NCBI GenBank assembly: GCA_002707025.1
Contig: PALG01000027.1
Span: forward strand, 1 to 42,919
Reading direction: 5' to 3'
Origin: Flavobacteriaceae bacterium
Lineage (GTDB): Bacteria > Bacteroidota > Bacteroidia > Flavobacteriales > Flavobacteriaceae
Length of the DNA stretch: 42,919 nucleotides
Below, piece after piece: positions 8,072 to 17,505 of this stretch. How positions within the stretch are numbered: position 1 is the stretch's first letter; each line of letters opens with the position of its first letter. A model generated the notes under the pieces. That model did not search any database, was not told the DNA's origin, and saw only the letters and a list, made by a program, of their open reading frames with translations. Made by a program: the position numbers and the translations under genes.

Positions 8072-9759
8072 TGGGACAACATCCAAAACATATAAAAATC
8101 CTGGTGTTTACCATAGTATTGCTTCTTGGGCTACATTTTTTAAGCAATTCTATTTTTTACCGTTTCGATTTAACCCAAGACCAACGATATACCCTTTCGG
8201 AAGCTGCAAAAAATACCATTGCCGAAGCAGACTCCCCAATTTATATCGACGTTTTTTTACAAGGGGATTTACCCCCCGAATTTAGAAAACTTAAGCTGGA
8301 AACCGAGCAGCTTCTAGAAGAATTCTCAGCGTATAATTCCAATATCATATTCAATTTTATCAATCCGTTGGAAGGAGAAGAAGATCAAGCCGCCATTCAG
8401 CAGCAACTAGCCAATTTTGGCTTAAAAGGGGCCCAAGTGGAAATTCAACAAAACGGAAAAGTAAGTACCGAAATTGTTTATCCTTGGGCTTTGGCTTACT
8501 ACAATGAGCAAACGGTTCGTATTCCATTATTGAAAAATCAGTTGGGCACTACTTCCGAAGAACGGGTTAACAATTCGATTCAAAATCTGGAATATGCTTT
8601 TGCCGATGGTTTCAGTAAACTTACACAGCCCAAGCGACGGAAAATAGCAGTATTGAAAGGAAACGGGGAAGCCACTGATGCCTCCCTAGCAGATTTCCTA
8701 ACTACCTTAAGGGAATATTATTACATCGGGAAGTTTACGATGGATTCGGTAGCGATTAACCCTAAAGGAACTTTAGAGGAACTTCAAAAATACGATTTAA
8801 TTATAGCCGCGCAACCCACACAGGCCTTCAGTGAAGCCGAGAAATATACCTTAGATCAATTTACCATGAACGGAGGGGCTTCCCTTTGGTTGGTCGATGC
8901 AACAATGCAAAGGATGGATAGTGTGAGTGGAAACTCCTTTGCGTTTGGCTACGATTTGAATTTAAATGATTTCTTCTTCAAATACGGTGTACGCATTAAT
9001 CCAAATTTGGTTAAAGATGTTTATGCCGCTCCTATTTCCCTAGCTTCTGGTGAAGGGAATGAAACGCAATACAATCGGTATCCTTGGTTATACTACCCTC
9101 TTTCGTCCAGTAGCAATAACCACCCCATTGTGACCAATATCGAAGCGGTTAAGTTTGAATACGCCAGTGCAATAGACACCCTCCCTAATGAAATTCAAAA
9201 GACAGTGTTGCTCTCGAGTTCGCCTTTTTCAAAAATAGTGGGAGTTCCTGCGGAAATTGACATCAATAAGGAAATTCCAAAAAGTCTTAATGTAATAAAT
9301 GAAGGACCAGATCCTAACGAATTCAATAAAAGTGAGTTATCCTTAGCTGTTTTATTGGAAGGCGAGTTTACCTCAGTCTATGCCAACAGAATAAAACCTT
9401 TTAAAATTTCGAAAGATCTTATGAAAAGCCCACCTACCAAAATGGTGGTGGTAAGCGATGGAGATATCATAAAGAACCAAATGGATCGCGGACGGCCTTT
9501 GGAATTAGGGTTTGATAAATGGACCAATACTTTTTACGGAAACAAGGAATTTTTACTGAATACGGTGAATTATCTCTTAGACGACAACGGACTTATAAAC
9601 ATTCGAAGTAAGAAAATTGCCATTCCTTTTCTGGATCCACAGAAAACCGCCGAAAAAAGGGGGCAGTGGCAGATGCTCAATCTATTGTTACCATTGGTTT
9701 TATTGGCCTTATTTGGAATAATTTTCTTCTATTTTAGAAAAAAGAAGTACACCCAGTAG
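8071..9759 (+). CDS. gldG: Gliding-motility ABC auxiliary protein GldG
   Basis: A 562-residue membrane-anchored protein. One transmembrane segment lies near residues 10-28 and another near the C-terminus (about 535-555), followed by a basic tail RKKKYTQ. The large middle part is periplasmic and carries the GldG/IFT52-like fold (RRKIAVLKGNGEA ... GGASLWLVDATMQ). The start FYRFDLTQDQRYTLSEAAK segment is diagnostic for the family. Its ATG overlaps the gldF stop (TAATG). It is the last gene of the operon that starts at 5777; dnaN, 98 bp further on, has its own promoter motif. Confidence 0.93.
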   Translation: MGQHPKHIKILVFTIVLLLGLHFLSNSIFYRFDLTQDQRYTLSEAAKNTIAEADSPIYIDVFLQGDLPPEFRKLKLETEQLLEEFSAYNSNIIFNFINPLEGEEDQAAIQQQLANFGLKGAQVEIQQNGKVSTEIVYPWALAYYNEQTVRIPLLKNQLGTTSEERVNNSIQNLEYAFADGFSKLTQPKRRKIAVLKGNGEATDASLADFLTTLREYYYIGKFTMDSVAINPKGTLEELQKYDLIIAAQPTQAFSEAEKYTLDQFTMNGGASLWLVDATMQRMDSVSGNSFAFGYDLNLNDFFFKYGVRINPNLVKDVYAAPISLASGEGNETQYNRYPWLYYPLSSSSNNHPIVTNIEAVKFEYASAIDTLPNEIQKTVLLSSSPFSKIVGVPAEIDINKEIPKSLNVINEGPDPNEFNKSELSLAVLLEGEFTSVYANRIKPFKISKDLMKSPPTKMVVVSDGDIIKNQMDRGRPLELGFDKWTNTFYGNKEFLLNTVNYLLDDNGLINIRSKKIAIPFLDPQKTAEKRGQWQMLNLLLPLVLLALFGIIFFYFRKKKYTQ

Positions 9760-9798
9760 TTGTTAATAAGTTTCTTTTAGCAAACAACCGTTTTAAAA

Positions 9799-9806
9799 TA
9801 TATTTG
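9799..9806 (+). promoter_or_regulatory. Putative -7 element of dnaN
   Basis: TATATTTG, an exact match to TAnnTTTG, lies 51 bases before the dnaN start. A TTG occurs at 9760-9762, too far away for a standard -33 element, so only the -7 part is supported. Confidence 0.5.
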
Positions 9807-9857
9807 TAGTTAGTCATGATAAGGCTTTAAACCGTTAAATTCTGAAAAAGGAAATCC

Positions 9858-10976
9858 ATGAAATTTATAGTATCGAGTTCATATTTATTAAAGCAACTTC
9901 AGGTGCTTGGGGGCATCATTAACAATAATAACACCTTACCCATTTTAGATAACTTTCTATTCGACCTGAATCAAAATTCCCTAAAAGTCTCTGCTTCCGA
10001 TTTGGAAACGACCATTACCTCTACCCTAGCGGTGGAAAGTAGTGAAGAAGGCAGTGTTTGCATTCCGGCAAGGTTATTATTGGACACTTTAAAGACCTTT
10101 CCCGAGCAACCCTTAACATTTACGGTAGAAGACAACAACACTGTGGAAATTAGCTCCAGCAGCGGTAAATATGCCTTGGCTTATGCAAGTGGAGAAGATT
10201 TCCCCACTGCAGTGGAATTGAAAGATCCCAGTGCTACCAAGATTGAAGGGGATATTTTGGCCACTGCGATTAGTAAAACCATTTTTGCAGCTGGAAATGA
10301 TGATTTGCGGCCAGTTATGAGCGGGGTCTTTTTTCAGTTTACAACGGATGATCTAACCTTTGTGGCAACCGACGCACATAAGTTGGTAAAATATACCCGA
10401 ACCGATGTAAAAGCTTCAGAAACTGCTGAATTTATCATGCCCAAAAAACCTTTGAACCTGCTGAAAGGTATTTTGGCCGGAAGTGAAGAGGAAGTAAGTG
10501 TCGAATACAATGATAGCAATGCCAAATTCAGTTTTGAAAATACGGAAATGATCTGTCGCTTAATTGATGGCAAATACCCTAACTACGAAGCGGTGATTCC
10601 GAAGGAAAATCCAAATAGACTTTCTATTGATCGCAACCAGTTTTTAAATTCTGTTCGTAGGGTAAGTATTTTCAGTAATAAGACCACGCATCAAATTCGT
10701 TTAAAAATAGCAGGAGCCGAATTAAATATTTCCGCAGAAGATATTGATTATAGTAATAAAGCAGACGAACGGCTTACCTGTGATTACCAAGGGGACGATA
10801 TACAGATTGGTTTTAATTCACGTTTCCTAACCGAAATGTTGAACAACCTTACTAGCGATGAAGTTTCTTTGGAAATGTCCTTACCCAATAGAGCGGGAAT
10901 CCTTACACCTATCGATGGGTTAGATGATGGGGAGCATGTCACTATGTTGGTGATGCCCGTGATGCTGAATAATTAA
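9858..10976 (+). CDS. dnaN: DNA polymerase III sliding clamp (beta subunit)
   Basis: A 372-residue protein with the three-domain clamp layout. It begins MKFIVSSSYLLKQLQVLGGI, has NTLPILDNFLF near residue 25 and the domain-2 block RPVMSGVFF near 152, and ends with the conserved LVMPVMLNN-type tail (usual consensus MPMR). It forms the ring that tethers the replicase to DNA. A purine-rich AAAAAGGA lies just before the ATG, a rare Shine-Dalgarno-like site for this window. It is followed by a strong hairpin terminator shared with the convergent gene. dnaA is not nearby, so this is not an origin region by gene content. Confidence 0.97.
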   Translation: MKFIVSSSYLLKQLQVLGGIINNNNTLPILDNFLFDLNQNSLKVSASDLETTITSTLAVESSEEGSVCIPARLLLDTLKTFPEQPLTFTVEDNNTVEISSSSGKYALAYASGEDFPTAVELKDPSATKIEGDILATAISKTIFAAGNDDLRPVMSGVFFQFTTDDLTFVATDAHKLVKYTRTDVKASETAEFIMPKKPLNLLKGILAGSEEEVSVEYNDSNAKFSFENTEMICRLIDGKYPNYEAVIPKENPNRLSIDRNQFLNSVRRVSIFSNKTTHQIRLKIAGAELNISAEDIDYSNKADERLTCDYQGDDIQIGFNSRFLTEMLNNLTSDEVSLEMSLPNRAGILTPIDGLDDGEHVTMLVMPVMLNN

Positions 10977-10994
10977 GAACTTCTTATTTAGAAA

Positions 10995-11026
10995 AACAAA
11001 ACCCACCGATCATGGTGGGTTTTTTG
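10995..11026. terminator. Bidirectional terminator between dnaN and the DUF4870 gene
   Basis: Perfect inverted repeat ACCCACC at 11001-11007 against GGTGGGT at 11014-11020 with a GATCAT loop. It is followed by a T-tract on the plus strand and preceded by an A-rich run, so it can serve both converging genes. Confidence 0.9.
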
Positions 11027-11389
11027 TTATTTAATAAATCGAATGGTCATAAAATACGTGGGTGATTCCCCATTGTTAGCCCTTACAGCATTTATGATTG
11101 GAACGACAAAGCCAATGATCCCTAAAAAAATGAGCATTAAAATACCTAGTCCTACTAACAGAATCGCAGGAATGCTCACAATGGTAAATAATATCAAGCT
11201 TATCTGAAAGTTTACGATACTCTTACCGTGCTCATCCATATCTTCTACCTTGTCCTTTTGGGTAAGCCACAAGATAAGGGGCACTACCAAACCTCCAAAG
11301 CCGGTTATATAATAGAGCAGTTGCGAAAGATGTGTAATGACCAACAAGGATCTGTCTGTTCTTTTTTGCGTGTGATTGATAACTTCCAT
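11027..11389 (-). CDS. DUF4870 (TIC20-like) membrane protein
   Basis: About 120 residues when started at the ATG at 11389 (MEVINHTQKRTDRSLLVI). The frame stays open further upstream, but that extension would overlap the TlpA-like gene and has no family resemblance. Three or four hydrophobic segments are present, and the family motif HGKSIVNFQIS lies between the first two. DUF4870 proteins are small inner-membrane proteins of unknown function. It may be transcribed together with the upstream thioredoxin gene. Confidence 0.85.
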   Translation of the reverse strand: MEVINHTQKRTDRSLLVITHLSQLLYYITGFGGLVVPLILWLTQKDKVEDMDEHGKSIVNFQISLILFTIVSIPAILLVGLGILMLIFLGIIGFVVPIINAVRANNGESPTYFMTIRFIK

Positions 11390-11453
11390 GGTTTTTTGAT
11401 TGATTTTGAATGGTTTCACCCTATAAGTAGCAAAATATGGCAAAATGTTACAA

Positions 11454-12023
11454 TTATGGCAAGGGTTCTTCAATTAGTCGATCTAAAATATCCCTCATGG
11501 CTGCACTGTCCCATTTTGCCGCACCAGTTTTATCTATGACAATTTCCCCTTTTTTGGAGATGACGTACGTAGTGGGCAAGGAATAGGAAGTAAGTTCTTC
11601 AGGAACTCCGTAATCGGGTGTGAACACCGGTAAGAAATACCCTTTTTCATTAAGGAAGCTGTTCAGCTTTTCACGGTCTTCCATCGCAATAAAATAAAAA
11701 TCGACATCATTTATATATGCATCAAATAGTGATTGAAAAGAAGGCATCTCGGCCAAACAAGGAGGGCACCAAGTAGCCCAAAAGTTGACAACAGTAACTT
11801 TTCCCTTGGAAAATTTAAAATTGATGGTTTCCCCATGAAGGTCTACCATTTTCCAATCGTAGGTTTGAAACTGCTTGCGGTCTTCCTTAGCTATTTCTGA
11901 AGGACTAAAAGAGAAAAGCCTACTCATAAAGACCTTGATGGGTTTTCCAGTTTGGGGAATGAATAACAAGGCAAGAATGAGGATAATTATAATTGTAGAA
12001 GTGTGTTTTTTCAGATACGCCAT
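11454..12023 (-). CDS. Membrane-anchored TlpA/ResA-like thiol-disulfide oxidoreductase
   Basis: A 189-residue protein with one N-terminal transmembrane segment (about 9-23) and a periplasmic thioredoxin fold. The active site is FWATWCPPC with cysteines at about 86 and 89, and the cis-proline segment is SLPTTYVI. CPPC is typical of reductive members such as TlpA or ResA, which reduce apocytochromes or copper-site proteins. The substrate cannot be told from context. It starts divergently from the C1q-like gene, 152 bp away. Confidence 0.9.
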   Translation of the reverse strand: MAYLKKHTSTIIIILILALLFIPQTGKPIKVFMSRLFSFSPSEIAKEDRKQFQTYDWKMVDLHGETINFKFSKGKVTVVNFWATWCPPCLAEMPSFQSLFDAYINDVDFYFIAMEDREKLNSFLNEKGYFLPVFTPDYGVPEELTSYSLPTTYVISKKGEIVIDKTGAAKWDSAAMRDILDRLIEEPLP

Positions 12024-12175
12024 TTTTTATCGTGTTATGATGTACAAAAATACCAATAATACCACAATTACCCTATTTTACAAAAGTTCTCATTTTGCGA
12101 TATTTATATTATTTTAATATCTTTAATCGAAGATTATTTACACTTCAACTAAAAAACTACTATTCTAATACAATT

Positions 12176-12841
12176 ATGGGAGACAAGGTATTTATATATA
12201 TGTTGCTTTTAGGAGGAACAATTTTTGGACAGGTTGGAATCAACACTACTTCGCCAGCAGCTACATTAGACGTTAATGGAGATATAGCTATACGCAGTAT
12301 TACTGAAGAATTCAATGCGGGTATTGCAAAAGATTCGGTACTGGTGATTTCAGCAGATGGGATTGTTAGAACAATTCCGGCAAACGATGTTGTAAATGAA
12401 GGGATTCCTTCATTAGTTCGAGGAGAGTTTTCGGCTTCTGGGGGAATCAGTATAAGTCTTGCCTCTGGTACTTCCATTCTTCCTTTTGATACCGAAACCT
12501 TGGATGTTTTGAATGAGTATGATACCAGCACCTATATTTTTACTGCAAAAGAAGACGGTATTTACCAAGTGTATGTGCAAATTGAAGCGAGTGGAAGTCT
12601 TTCGGTAGCTACCAGCTTTGGGGTATCCATTCTTCACAACGGAGCTAGGGTGGCTACTGCAAACTTTGCAAATATTGGAGTCCTAGGCATTACGGTTACA
12701 CCGCCTTTCAGAAACACCACAACCTTGCTTCAGCTTTCTGCTGGAGATACCCTTCAATTCAATCTTGATTCCAGTTTACTTTCTGCGAGTATCAATGGAA
12801 ACACCACGAACAGTTTTTTTACGATTCAACAAATTAGATAA
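12176..12841 (+). CDS. Secreted protein with C1q/TNF-like C-terminal domain
   Basis: About 221 residues from the ATG at 12176, which gives a clean signal peptide (MGDKVFIYMLLLGGTIFGQ). The open frame continues upstream but the extension is not signal-like. After the signal comes VGINTTSPAATLDVNGDI, a motif seen at the start of many Bacteroidota surface and tail-fibre-like proteins. The C-terminal half (about 95-221) shows a jelly-roll pattern, with TYIFTAKEDGIYQVYVQIEA and AGDTLQFNLD, like C1q domains. The role is unknown; a trimeric surface structural role is an inference. A weak TATCTTTA element lies near 12118. Confidence 0.8.
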   Translation: MGDKVFIYMLLLGGTIFGQVGINTTSPAATLDVNGDIAIRSITEEFNAGIAKDSVLVISADGIVRTIPANDVVNEGIPSLVRGEFSASGGISISLASGTSILPFDTETLDVLNEYDTSTYIFTAKEDGIYQVYVQIEASGSLSVATSFGVSILHNGARVATANFANIGVLGITVTPPFRNTTTLLQLSAGDTLQFNLDSSLLSASINGNTTNSFFTIQQIR

Positions 12842-12867
12842 AAAAGCCCTGTAAAAAACAGGGCTTT
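12840..12867 (-). terminator. Terminator between the C1q-like gene and aconitase
   Basis: Perfect inverted repeat AAAGCCCTGT at 12843-12852 against ACAGGGCTTT at 12858-12867, loop of five A. The T-tract is stronger on the minus strand, so it best fits aconitase, but it can also end the plus-strand gene. Confidence 0.85.
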
Positions 12868-12891
12868 GATGTGGGTTATATTGAGTATTTG

Positions 12892-15162
12892 CTATGATTT
12901 GTTCTGCTTCTTAATTAAATTAAGCGCAGATCCTTCCCGATACCATTTAATTTGCTGATCGTTATAACTATGATTGGTTTTGATCATATCCTTCGATCCA
13001 TCACTATGCACTACTTCAATAGTTAATGGAGTGTCTGGAGCAAAGTTTTCAATATCTACAAAATTAAAAACATCGTCCTCCTGAATTAAATCATAATCGT
13101 TTTCGTTGGCAAAGGTAAGGGCTAACATCCCCTGTTTCTTAAGGTTGGTTTCATGAATTCTTGCAAAAGACTTCACCAACACCGCTGCTACGCCCAAATG
13201 TCTGGGTTGCATGGCGGCATGCTCACGCGAAGAACCTTCCCCATAATTATGGTCTCCAACCACAATGGTTTTAATTCCTGCTTTTTTATAGGCTCTTTGT
13301 GCATCTGGCACCCCTTCGTAATCACCTGTAAGTTGATTTTTCACGAAGTTTGTTTTCTTATTGAAAGCATTTACCGCCCCAATCAAGGTGTTGTTAGCTA
13401 TATTGTCCAAATGCCCTCTGAAACGTAACCAAGGACCCGCCATGGAAATATGGTCGGTAGTACATTTTCCAAAAGCTTTAATTAACAGTTTTACACCTTG
13501 TAATTCAGAATCTTGAATAGGCTCAAATGGAGTAAGCAACTGCAGTCTCTCGGAACCTTCCGCTACTTTCACTTCCACATTGCTTCCATCTTCAACAGGA
13601 GCTAAGTAACCGTTATCCTTTACTTCAAAGCCTTTTGGTGGCAATTCCCATCCTGTTGGTTCTTCTAATTTTACTTCTTCCCCATCTTCATTGATAAGTG
13701 TATCGGTAATAGGGTTGAAATCTAACCGTCCTGCAATGGCGATAGCAGCCGTTAATTCTGGAGAGGCAACAAATGCATGAGTGTTTGGGTTTCCATCGGC
13801 TCTTTTGGCAAAATTCCGATTGAAAGAATGCACGATCGAGTTTTTAGGAGCATTTTTAGGATCTTCGTAACGTGCCCATTGTCCAATACAGGGTCCGCAG
13901 GCATTGGTGAAAATTTTAGCATCCAGCTTTTCAAAAATTTCTAGGATCCCATCTCTGTCTGCCGTGTAACGAACTTGTTCGGAGCCTGGGTTGATTCCAA
14001 ATTCTGCTTTAGTCTTTAAATTTTTATCTAACGCTTGCTGGGCAATTGAAGAAGCTCTGGATAAATCCTCGTAGGAAGAATTGGTACAAGAACCAATTAA
14101 TCCCCACTCTACTTTTAGGGGCCATTCATTTTTTACCGCTTTATCATGCATAGTCCCTACGGGAGTTGCTAAATCTGGCGTAAAAGGTCCATTAAGGTGT
14201 GGCATTAATTCAGAAAGATTGATATCGATCACTTGATCGAAATAGTCTTCCGGTTTATCGTACACTTCAGGATCTGCTGTTAAATATTCTTTTATCTTAT
14301 TTGCTTCATCGGCAACATCGGCTCTATCGGTAGCGCGAAGGTAACGTTCCATGGACTCATCGTAGCCAAAGGTAGAAGTAGTTGCTCCAATTTCAGCACC
14401 CATGTTACAAATAGTACCTTTTCCAGTACAGGACATAGATTTAGCACCAGGCCCAAAATATTCTACAATAGCGCCTGTTCCTCCCTTTACGGTAAGGATT
14501 TCCGCCACTTTTAAAATAACATCCTTGGGCGCCGTCCATCCAGAGAGTTTTCCTGTTAATCGTACTCCAATTAATTTTGGGAATTTTAGTTCCCATGGCA
14601 TTCCTGCCATGACATCCACCGCGTCTGCTCCTCCAACTCCTATGGCTACCATTCCAAGACCTCCCGCATTAACAGTGTGGGAGTCGGTACCAATCATCAT
14701 GCCCCCAGGAAAGGCATAATTTTCAAGAACTACTTGGTGAATAATTCCTGCACCGGGTTCCCAAAATCCAATTCCATACTTATTGGAAACAGACTCTAAA
14801 AAGTGAAATACCTCGTTGCTGGAAGACATAGCCGATTTTAAATCTTTTTCGGCACCTTCCTTTGCTTGAATTAAGTGATCACAATGTACGGTGGTAGGAA
14901 CTGCTACTTTAGGCTTTCCAGCTTGCATAAACTGTAAGAGTGCCATCTGTGCCGTTGCATCTTGACACGCAATGCGATCTGGGGCAAAATCCACATAATC
15001 TTTCGCCCGAACGAATTCAGAAGAAGTTTTGCCATCCCAAAGGTGGCTATATAATATTTTTTCAGCAAGTGTAAGGGGTCTTCCTACTACTTTCTTTGCT
15101 GCGTCTACTCTCTCAGGAATTTGGGAGTACACTTTTTTTATCATGTCTAAATCAAATGCCAT
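12892..15162 (-). CDS. acn: Aconitate hydratase (mitochondrial-type)
   Basis: A 756-residue TCA-cycle enzyme that interconverts citrate and isocitrate. The [4Fe-4S] ligands are visible: one in [15 protein letters not shown] (Cys about 359) and two in [10 protein letters not shown] (Cys about 422 and 425). Other signatures are [16 protein letters not shown] and, in the swivel domain, [17 protein letters not shown]. The length and motifs match the mitochondrial ACO2 type found in Bacteroidota, not the larger enteric AcnA or AcnB. It is a single transcription unit with a -7 element at 15188-15195. Confidence 0.96.
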   Translation of the reverse strand: MAFDLDMIKKVYSQIPERVDAAKKVVGRPLTLAEKILYSHLWDGKTSSEFVRAKDYVDFAPDRIACQDATAQMALLQFMQAGKPKVAVPTTVHCDHLIQAKEGAEKDLKSAMSSSNEVFHFLESVSNKYGIGFWEPGAGIIHQVVLENYAFPGGMMIGTDSHTVNAGGLGMVAIGVGGADAVDVMAGMPWELKFPKLIGVRLTGKLSGWTAPKDVILKVAEILTVKGGTGAIVEYFGPGAKSMSCTGKGTICNMGAEIGATTSTFGYDESMERYLRATDRADVADEANKIKEYLTADPEVYDKPEDYFDQVIDINLSELMPHLNGPFTPDLATPVGTMHDKAVKNEWPLKVEWGLIGSCTNSSYEDLSRASSIAQQALDKNLKTKAEFGINPGSEQVRYTADRDGILEIFEKLDAKIFTNACGPCIGQWARYEDPKNAPKNSIVHSFNRNFAKRADGNPNTHAFVASPELTAAIAIAGRLDFNPITDTLINEDGEEVKLEEPTGWELPPKGFEVKDNGYLAPVEDGSNVEVKVAEGSERLQLLTPFEPIQDSELQGVKLLIKAFGKCTTDHISMAGPWLRFRGHLDNIANNTLIGAVNAFNKKTNFVKNQLTGDYEGVPDAQRAYKKAGIKTIVVGDHNYGEGSSREHAAMQPRHLGVAAVLVKSFARIHETNLKKQGMLALTFANENDYDLIQEDDVFNFVDIENFAPDTPLTIEVVHSDGSKDMIKTNHSYNDQQIKWYREGSALNLIKKQNKS

Positions 15163-15187
15163 AGTTTTCGTCTTTTTTGAAGTGATG

Positions 15188-15195
15188 CAAAATTA
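15188..15195 (-). promoter_or_regulatory. Putative -7 element of aconitase
   Basis: The minus strand reads TAATTTTG, matching TAnnTTTG, 26 bases upstream of the aconitase ATG. No clear -33 element is seen. Confidence 0.45.
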
Positions 15196-15331
15196 AAAAA
15201 ATTAACGCAGAATTGAAAATAATCTAACGATTTAGGTTTTTTTATACGTTTTTTTTAAACGTATTGAATATCGACTACCGATAATTGAATAAAATATAAA
15301 AATAAGTGTAAAAATTTAACAAATTGACAAT

Positions 15332-16471
15332 TTAATTCCGATAAATTAATTTTTTGACAAAATCACGGTCTCTTATATCCATCATGGGTTTTTCATAAAA
15401 GACATACAATAGTGTGGAAAGTGCAATGGTAATTGTTAGATACCCCACGGAAAAAATTACGGTGTAAAATGTACCGTTTTTTACATCGATTAGGTAATGC
15501 ATTAGTTGTAAAATAATTGAATAATGTAAAAGATACATGGCATAGGAAATGAGACTCATAAAGGTAAGTGGCTTTACGATTAGCCTAGGAGCTTTTCTCC
15601 ACAAAGAAAACATGGGCAAGGTTCCTGCGATACAAATAGAGCACAATGGAAGATATAGCACATTCAAGAATAAGGGAGTGGTGGTGGCGCCCCAACCAAA
15701 AGCTGCAATAGCAATATGAAGCAACGCAAAGAAAAATAAAGACAGGAAAAAAAGTTCCATCCTGTATTTTTTCCATGTCTTCTCGAGGTTTTCAGAAATA
15801 AACGCAGCTAAAACCCCATAATAGATCGCATCTATTCGGTATAAAACCACGGCTTTTAGTTCAATATTCCAAAACTCTAAGGTAGTGGCTCCATGCTCTA
15901 CATGATACCCTACTTTCATTCCTAAGAAAAATAGAATGATCACTAAGGTAACCAAAAGAAATAAATATTTTTTGGAAAGCTTCCATTTTGGGAGTAAGAC
16001 CAGGTACAGTAAGACGGGGCCAATGATGTAGGCAACTTCTTCAATAGGAAGGCTCCAGGATTCCGTAAAGAAAATATCCATCCCAGAAAACCCATTCTGT
16101 AAAAAACCAAAATACAAAGGTAAACTCTCGGGTAACGCTCTTCCTATATAAATTACAATGAAGATATTAATCAAAAGGATCAAGTAATAATTCGGAAAGG
16201 TTCGAAACCATCTACGAGTAAGAAAGTACAGAACATCTTTAGATGAAAAATCTGGATTCGTGAATAAGCGAAGTAGTATTCGTCCAATTAAAAACCCACT
16301 TAATACAAAAAAGATCTCCACCCCCATAACCCCTGCCAACCGTAGCAACGAAAATACAGCACTATCCTGCGAGGGAAAGACCCAAAGTGCGTGAGAACCT
16401 ACCACAAAAAGTATGGCTAAGGCACGCATGACATCCAATCCAAAAATTCGATTTGAATAGTCGATTTTCAT
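15332..16471 (-). CDS. Acyltransferase 3 family membrane protein
   Basis: A 379-residue inner-membrane protein with about ten hydrophobic segments. The N-terminal block LDVMRALAILFVVGSHALW with GVEIFFVLSGFLIGRI is the hallmark of acyltransferase-3 (OafA/OatA-like) enzymes, which O-acylate polysaccharides, peptidoglycan or lipids. The histidine in the GSHALW segment is the likely catalytic residue. No SGNH domain is attached. The substrate is unknown. It lies between aconitase and moxR with no gene-level link to either. Confidence 0.88.
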   Translation of the reverse strand: MKIDYSNRIFGLDVMRALAILFVVGSHALWVFPSQDSAVFSLLRLAGVMGVEIFFVLSGFLIGRILLRLFTNPDFSSKDVLYFLTRRWFRTFPNYYLILLINIFIVIYIGRALPESLPLYFGFLQNGFSGMDIFFTESWSLPIEEVAYIIGPVLLYLVLLPKWKLSKKYLFLLVTLVIILFFLGMKVGYHVEHGATTLEFWNIELKAVVLYRIDAIYYGVLAAFISENLEKTWKKYRMELFFLSLFFFALLHIAIAAFGWGATTTPLFLNVLYLPLCSICIAGTLPMFSLWRKAPRLIVKPLTFMSLISYAMYLLHYSIILQLMHYLIDVKNGTFYTVIFSVGYLTITIALSTLLYVFYEKPMMDIRDRDFVKKLIYRN

Positions 16472-16538
16472 TGAGGGCTAAGATACCGAAATAAAAAAAA
16501 CTGTAATTGCCTTCTAGTGAAGCTCCTATTTCTATGCT

Positions 16539-17492
16539 TTAAAAAAGACCTTCAATAATTTCCTCAATAGTTAAGCCTTCCGCTTCCGCTTTATAATTTT
16601 TTATAAGTCGGTGACGCAGAATCCCAACGGCTACTTTTTGCACATCTTCAATATCTGGAGAGAATTTTCCATTTAGGGCTGCATTAGCTTTAGCTGCCAA
16701 GATCAAGTTTTGGGAAGCTCTAGGCCCGGCCCCCCAATCTACATAGTTTTTTACAATTTCCGTTGCGGCCGTTCCTTTGGGTCTGGATTTCCCGACCATG
16801 GTTACTGCGTACTCTATCACGTTATCGGCTACGGGGATTCTTCGTATAAGCTCTTGGTATTTAATAATTTCTTCTGCGGTAAATAGGGCATTTACCGTCA
16901 CTTTAGAATCGGTCGTCGTTGTTTTCACCACTTCTACTTCTTCAGAAAAAGAAGGGTAATCCAAATTAATCGCAAACATGAATCTATCTAACTGTGCTTC
17001 AGGCAAAGGATAGGTTCCTTCCTGTTCGATAGGGTTTTGAGTAGCCAATACAAAATAGGGCAAATCCAATTTGTAATGGTGTCCCGCTACTGTGACTGCC
17101 CGCTCCTGCATGGCTTCCAATAAAGCGGCTTGGGTTTTGGGAGGGGTTCTATTGATCTCATCTGCAAGAATGATATTGGCGAAAATGGGCCCTTTAATGA
17201 ATTTAAACTCCCGGTTATTGTCCAGGATTTCAGACCCTAGAATATCACTAGGCATGAGGTCTGGCGTAAATTGAATTCTTTTAAACTGAAGTCCCAAGGC
17301 CTGCGCTACCGTATTAACCAAAAGTGTTTTAGCCAACCCAGGTACTCCAATTAATAGAGCGTGGCCTCCAGAAAAAACAGAAAGCAATACTTGCTCTACT
17401 ACTTCATCTTGGCCTACAATAACTTTGCTTATTTCTTTTCTTAGGGAATTGTATTTTGAAACCAGTTGCTCTACGGCAGAAACGTCCGACAT
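16539..17492 (-). CDS. MoxR-family AAA+ ATPase
   Basis: A 317-residue cytoplasmic AAA+ protein. Walker A is GVPGLAKT (about 48-55), Walker B is ILADEINRTPPKTQAALLEAM, sensor 1 is FVLATQNPIEQEGTYPLPEAQ, and the arginine finger lies in QLDRFMF. MoxR ATPases act as chaperones for metal insertion or complex assembly and usually neighbour VWA-domain and DUF58 genes. None is present here; instead the gene follows the SurA-type gene by 13 bases on the same strand, so it is likely co-transcribed with periplasmic folding factors. Confidence 0.93.
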   Translation of the reverse strand: MSDVSAVEQLVSKYNSLRKEISKVIVGQDEVVEQVLLSVFSGGHALLIGVPGLAKTLLVNTVAQALGLQFKRIQFTPDLMPSDILGSEILDNNREFKFIKGPIFANIILADEINRTPPKTQAALLEAMQERAVTVAGHHYKLDLPYFVLATQNPIEQEGTYPLPEAQLDRFMFAINLDYPSFSEEVEVVKTTTTDSKVTVNALFTAEEIIKYQELIRRIPVADNVIEYAVTMVGKSRPKGTAATEIVKNYVDWGAGPRASQNLILAAKANAALNGKFSPDIEDVQKVAVGILRHRLIKNYKAEAEGLTIEEIIEGLF

Positions 17493-17505
17493 ATTACTTG
17501 TTTTT

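Noticed and set aside
9760-9857. Replication origin next to dnaN
   Set aside because: There is no dnaA gene, no DnaA-box cluster that I could see and the spacer is only 98 bp, so dnaN alone is not evidence of an origin.
12892-15162. Several plus- and minus-strand small frames inside aconitase
   Set aside because: All are shadows of the strongly conserved aconitase frame.
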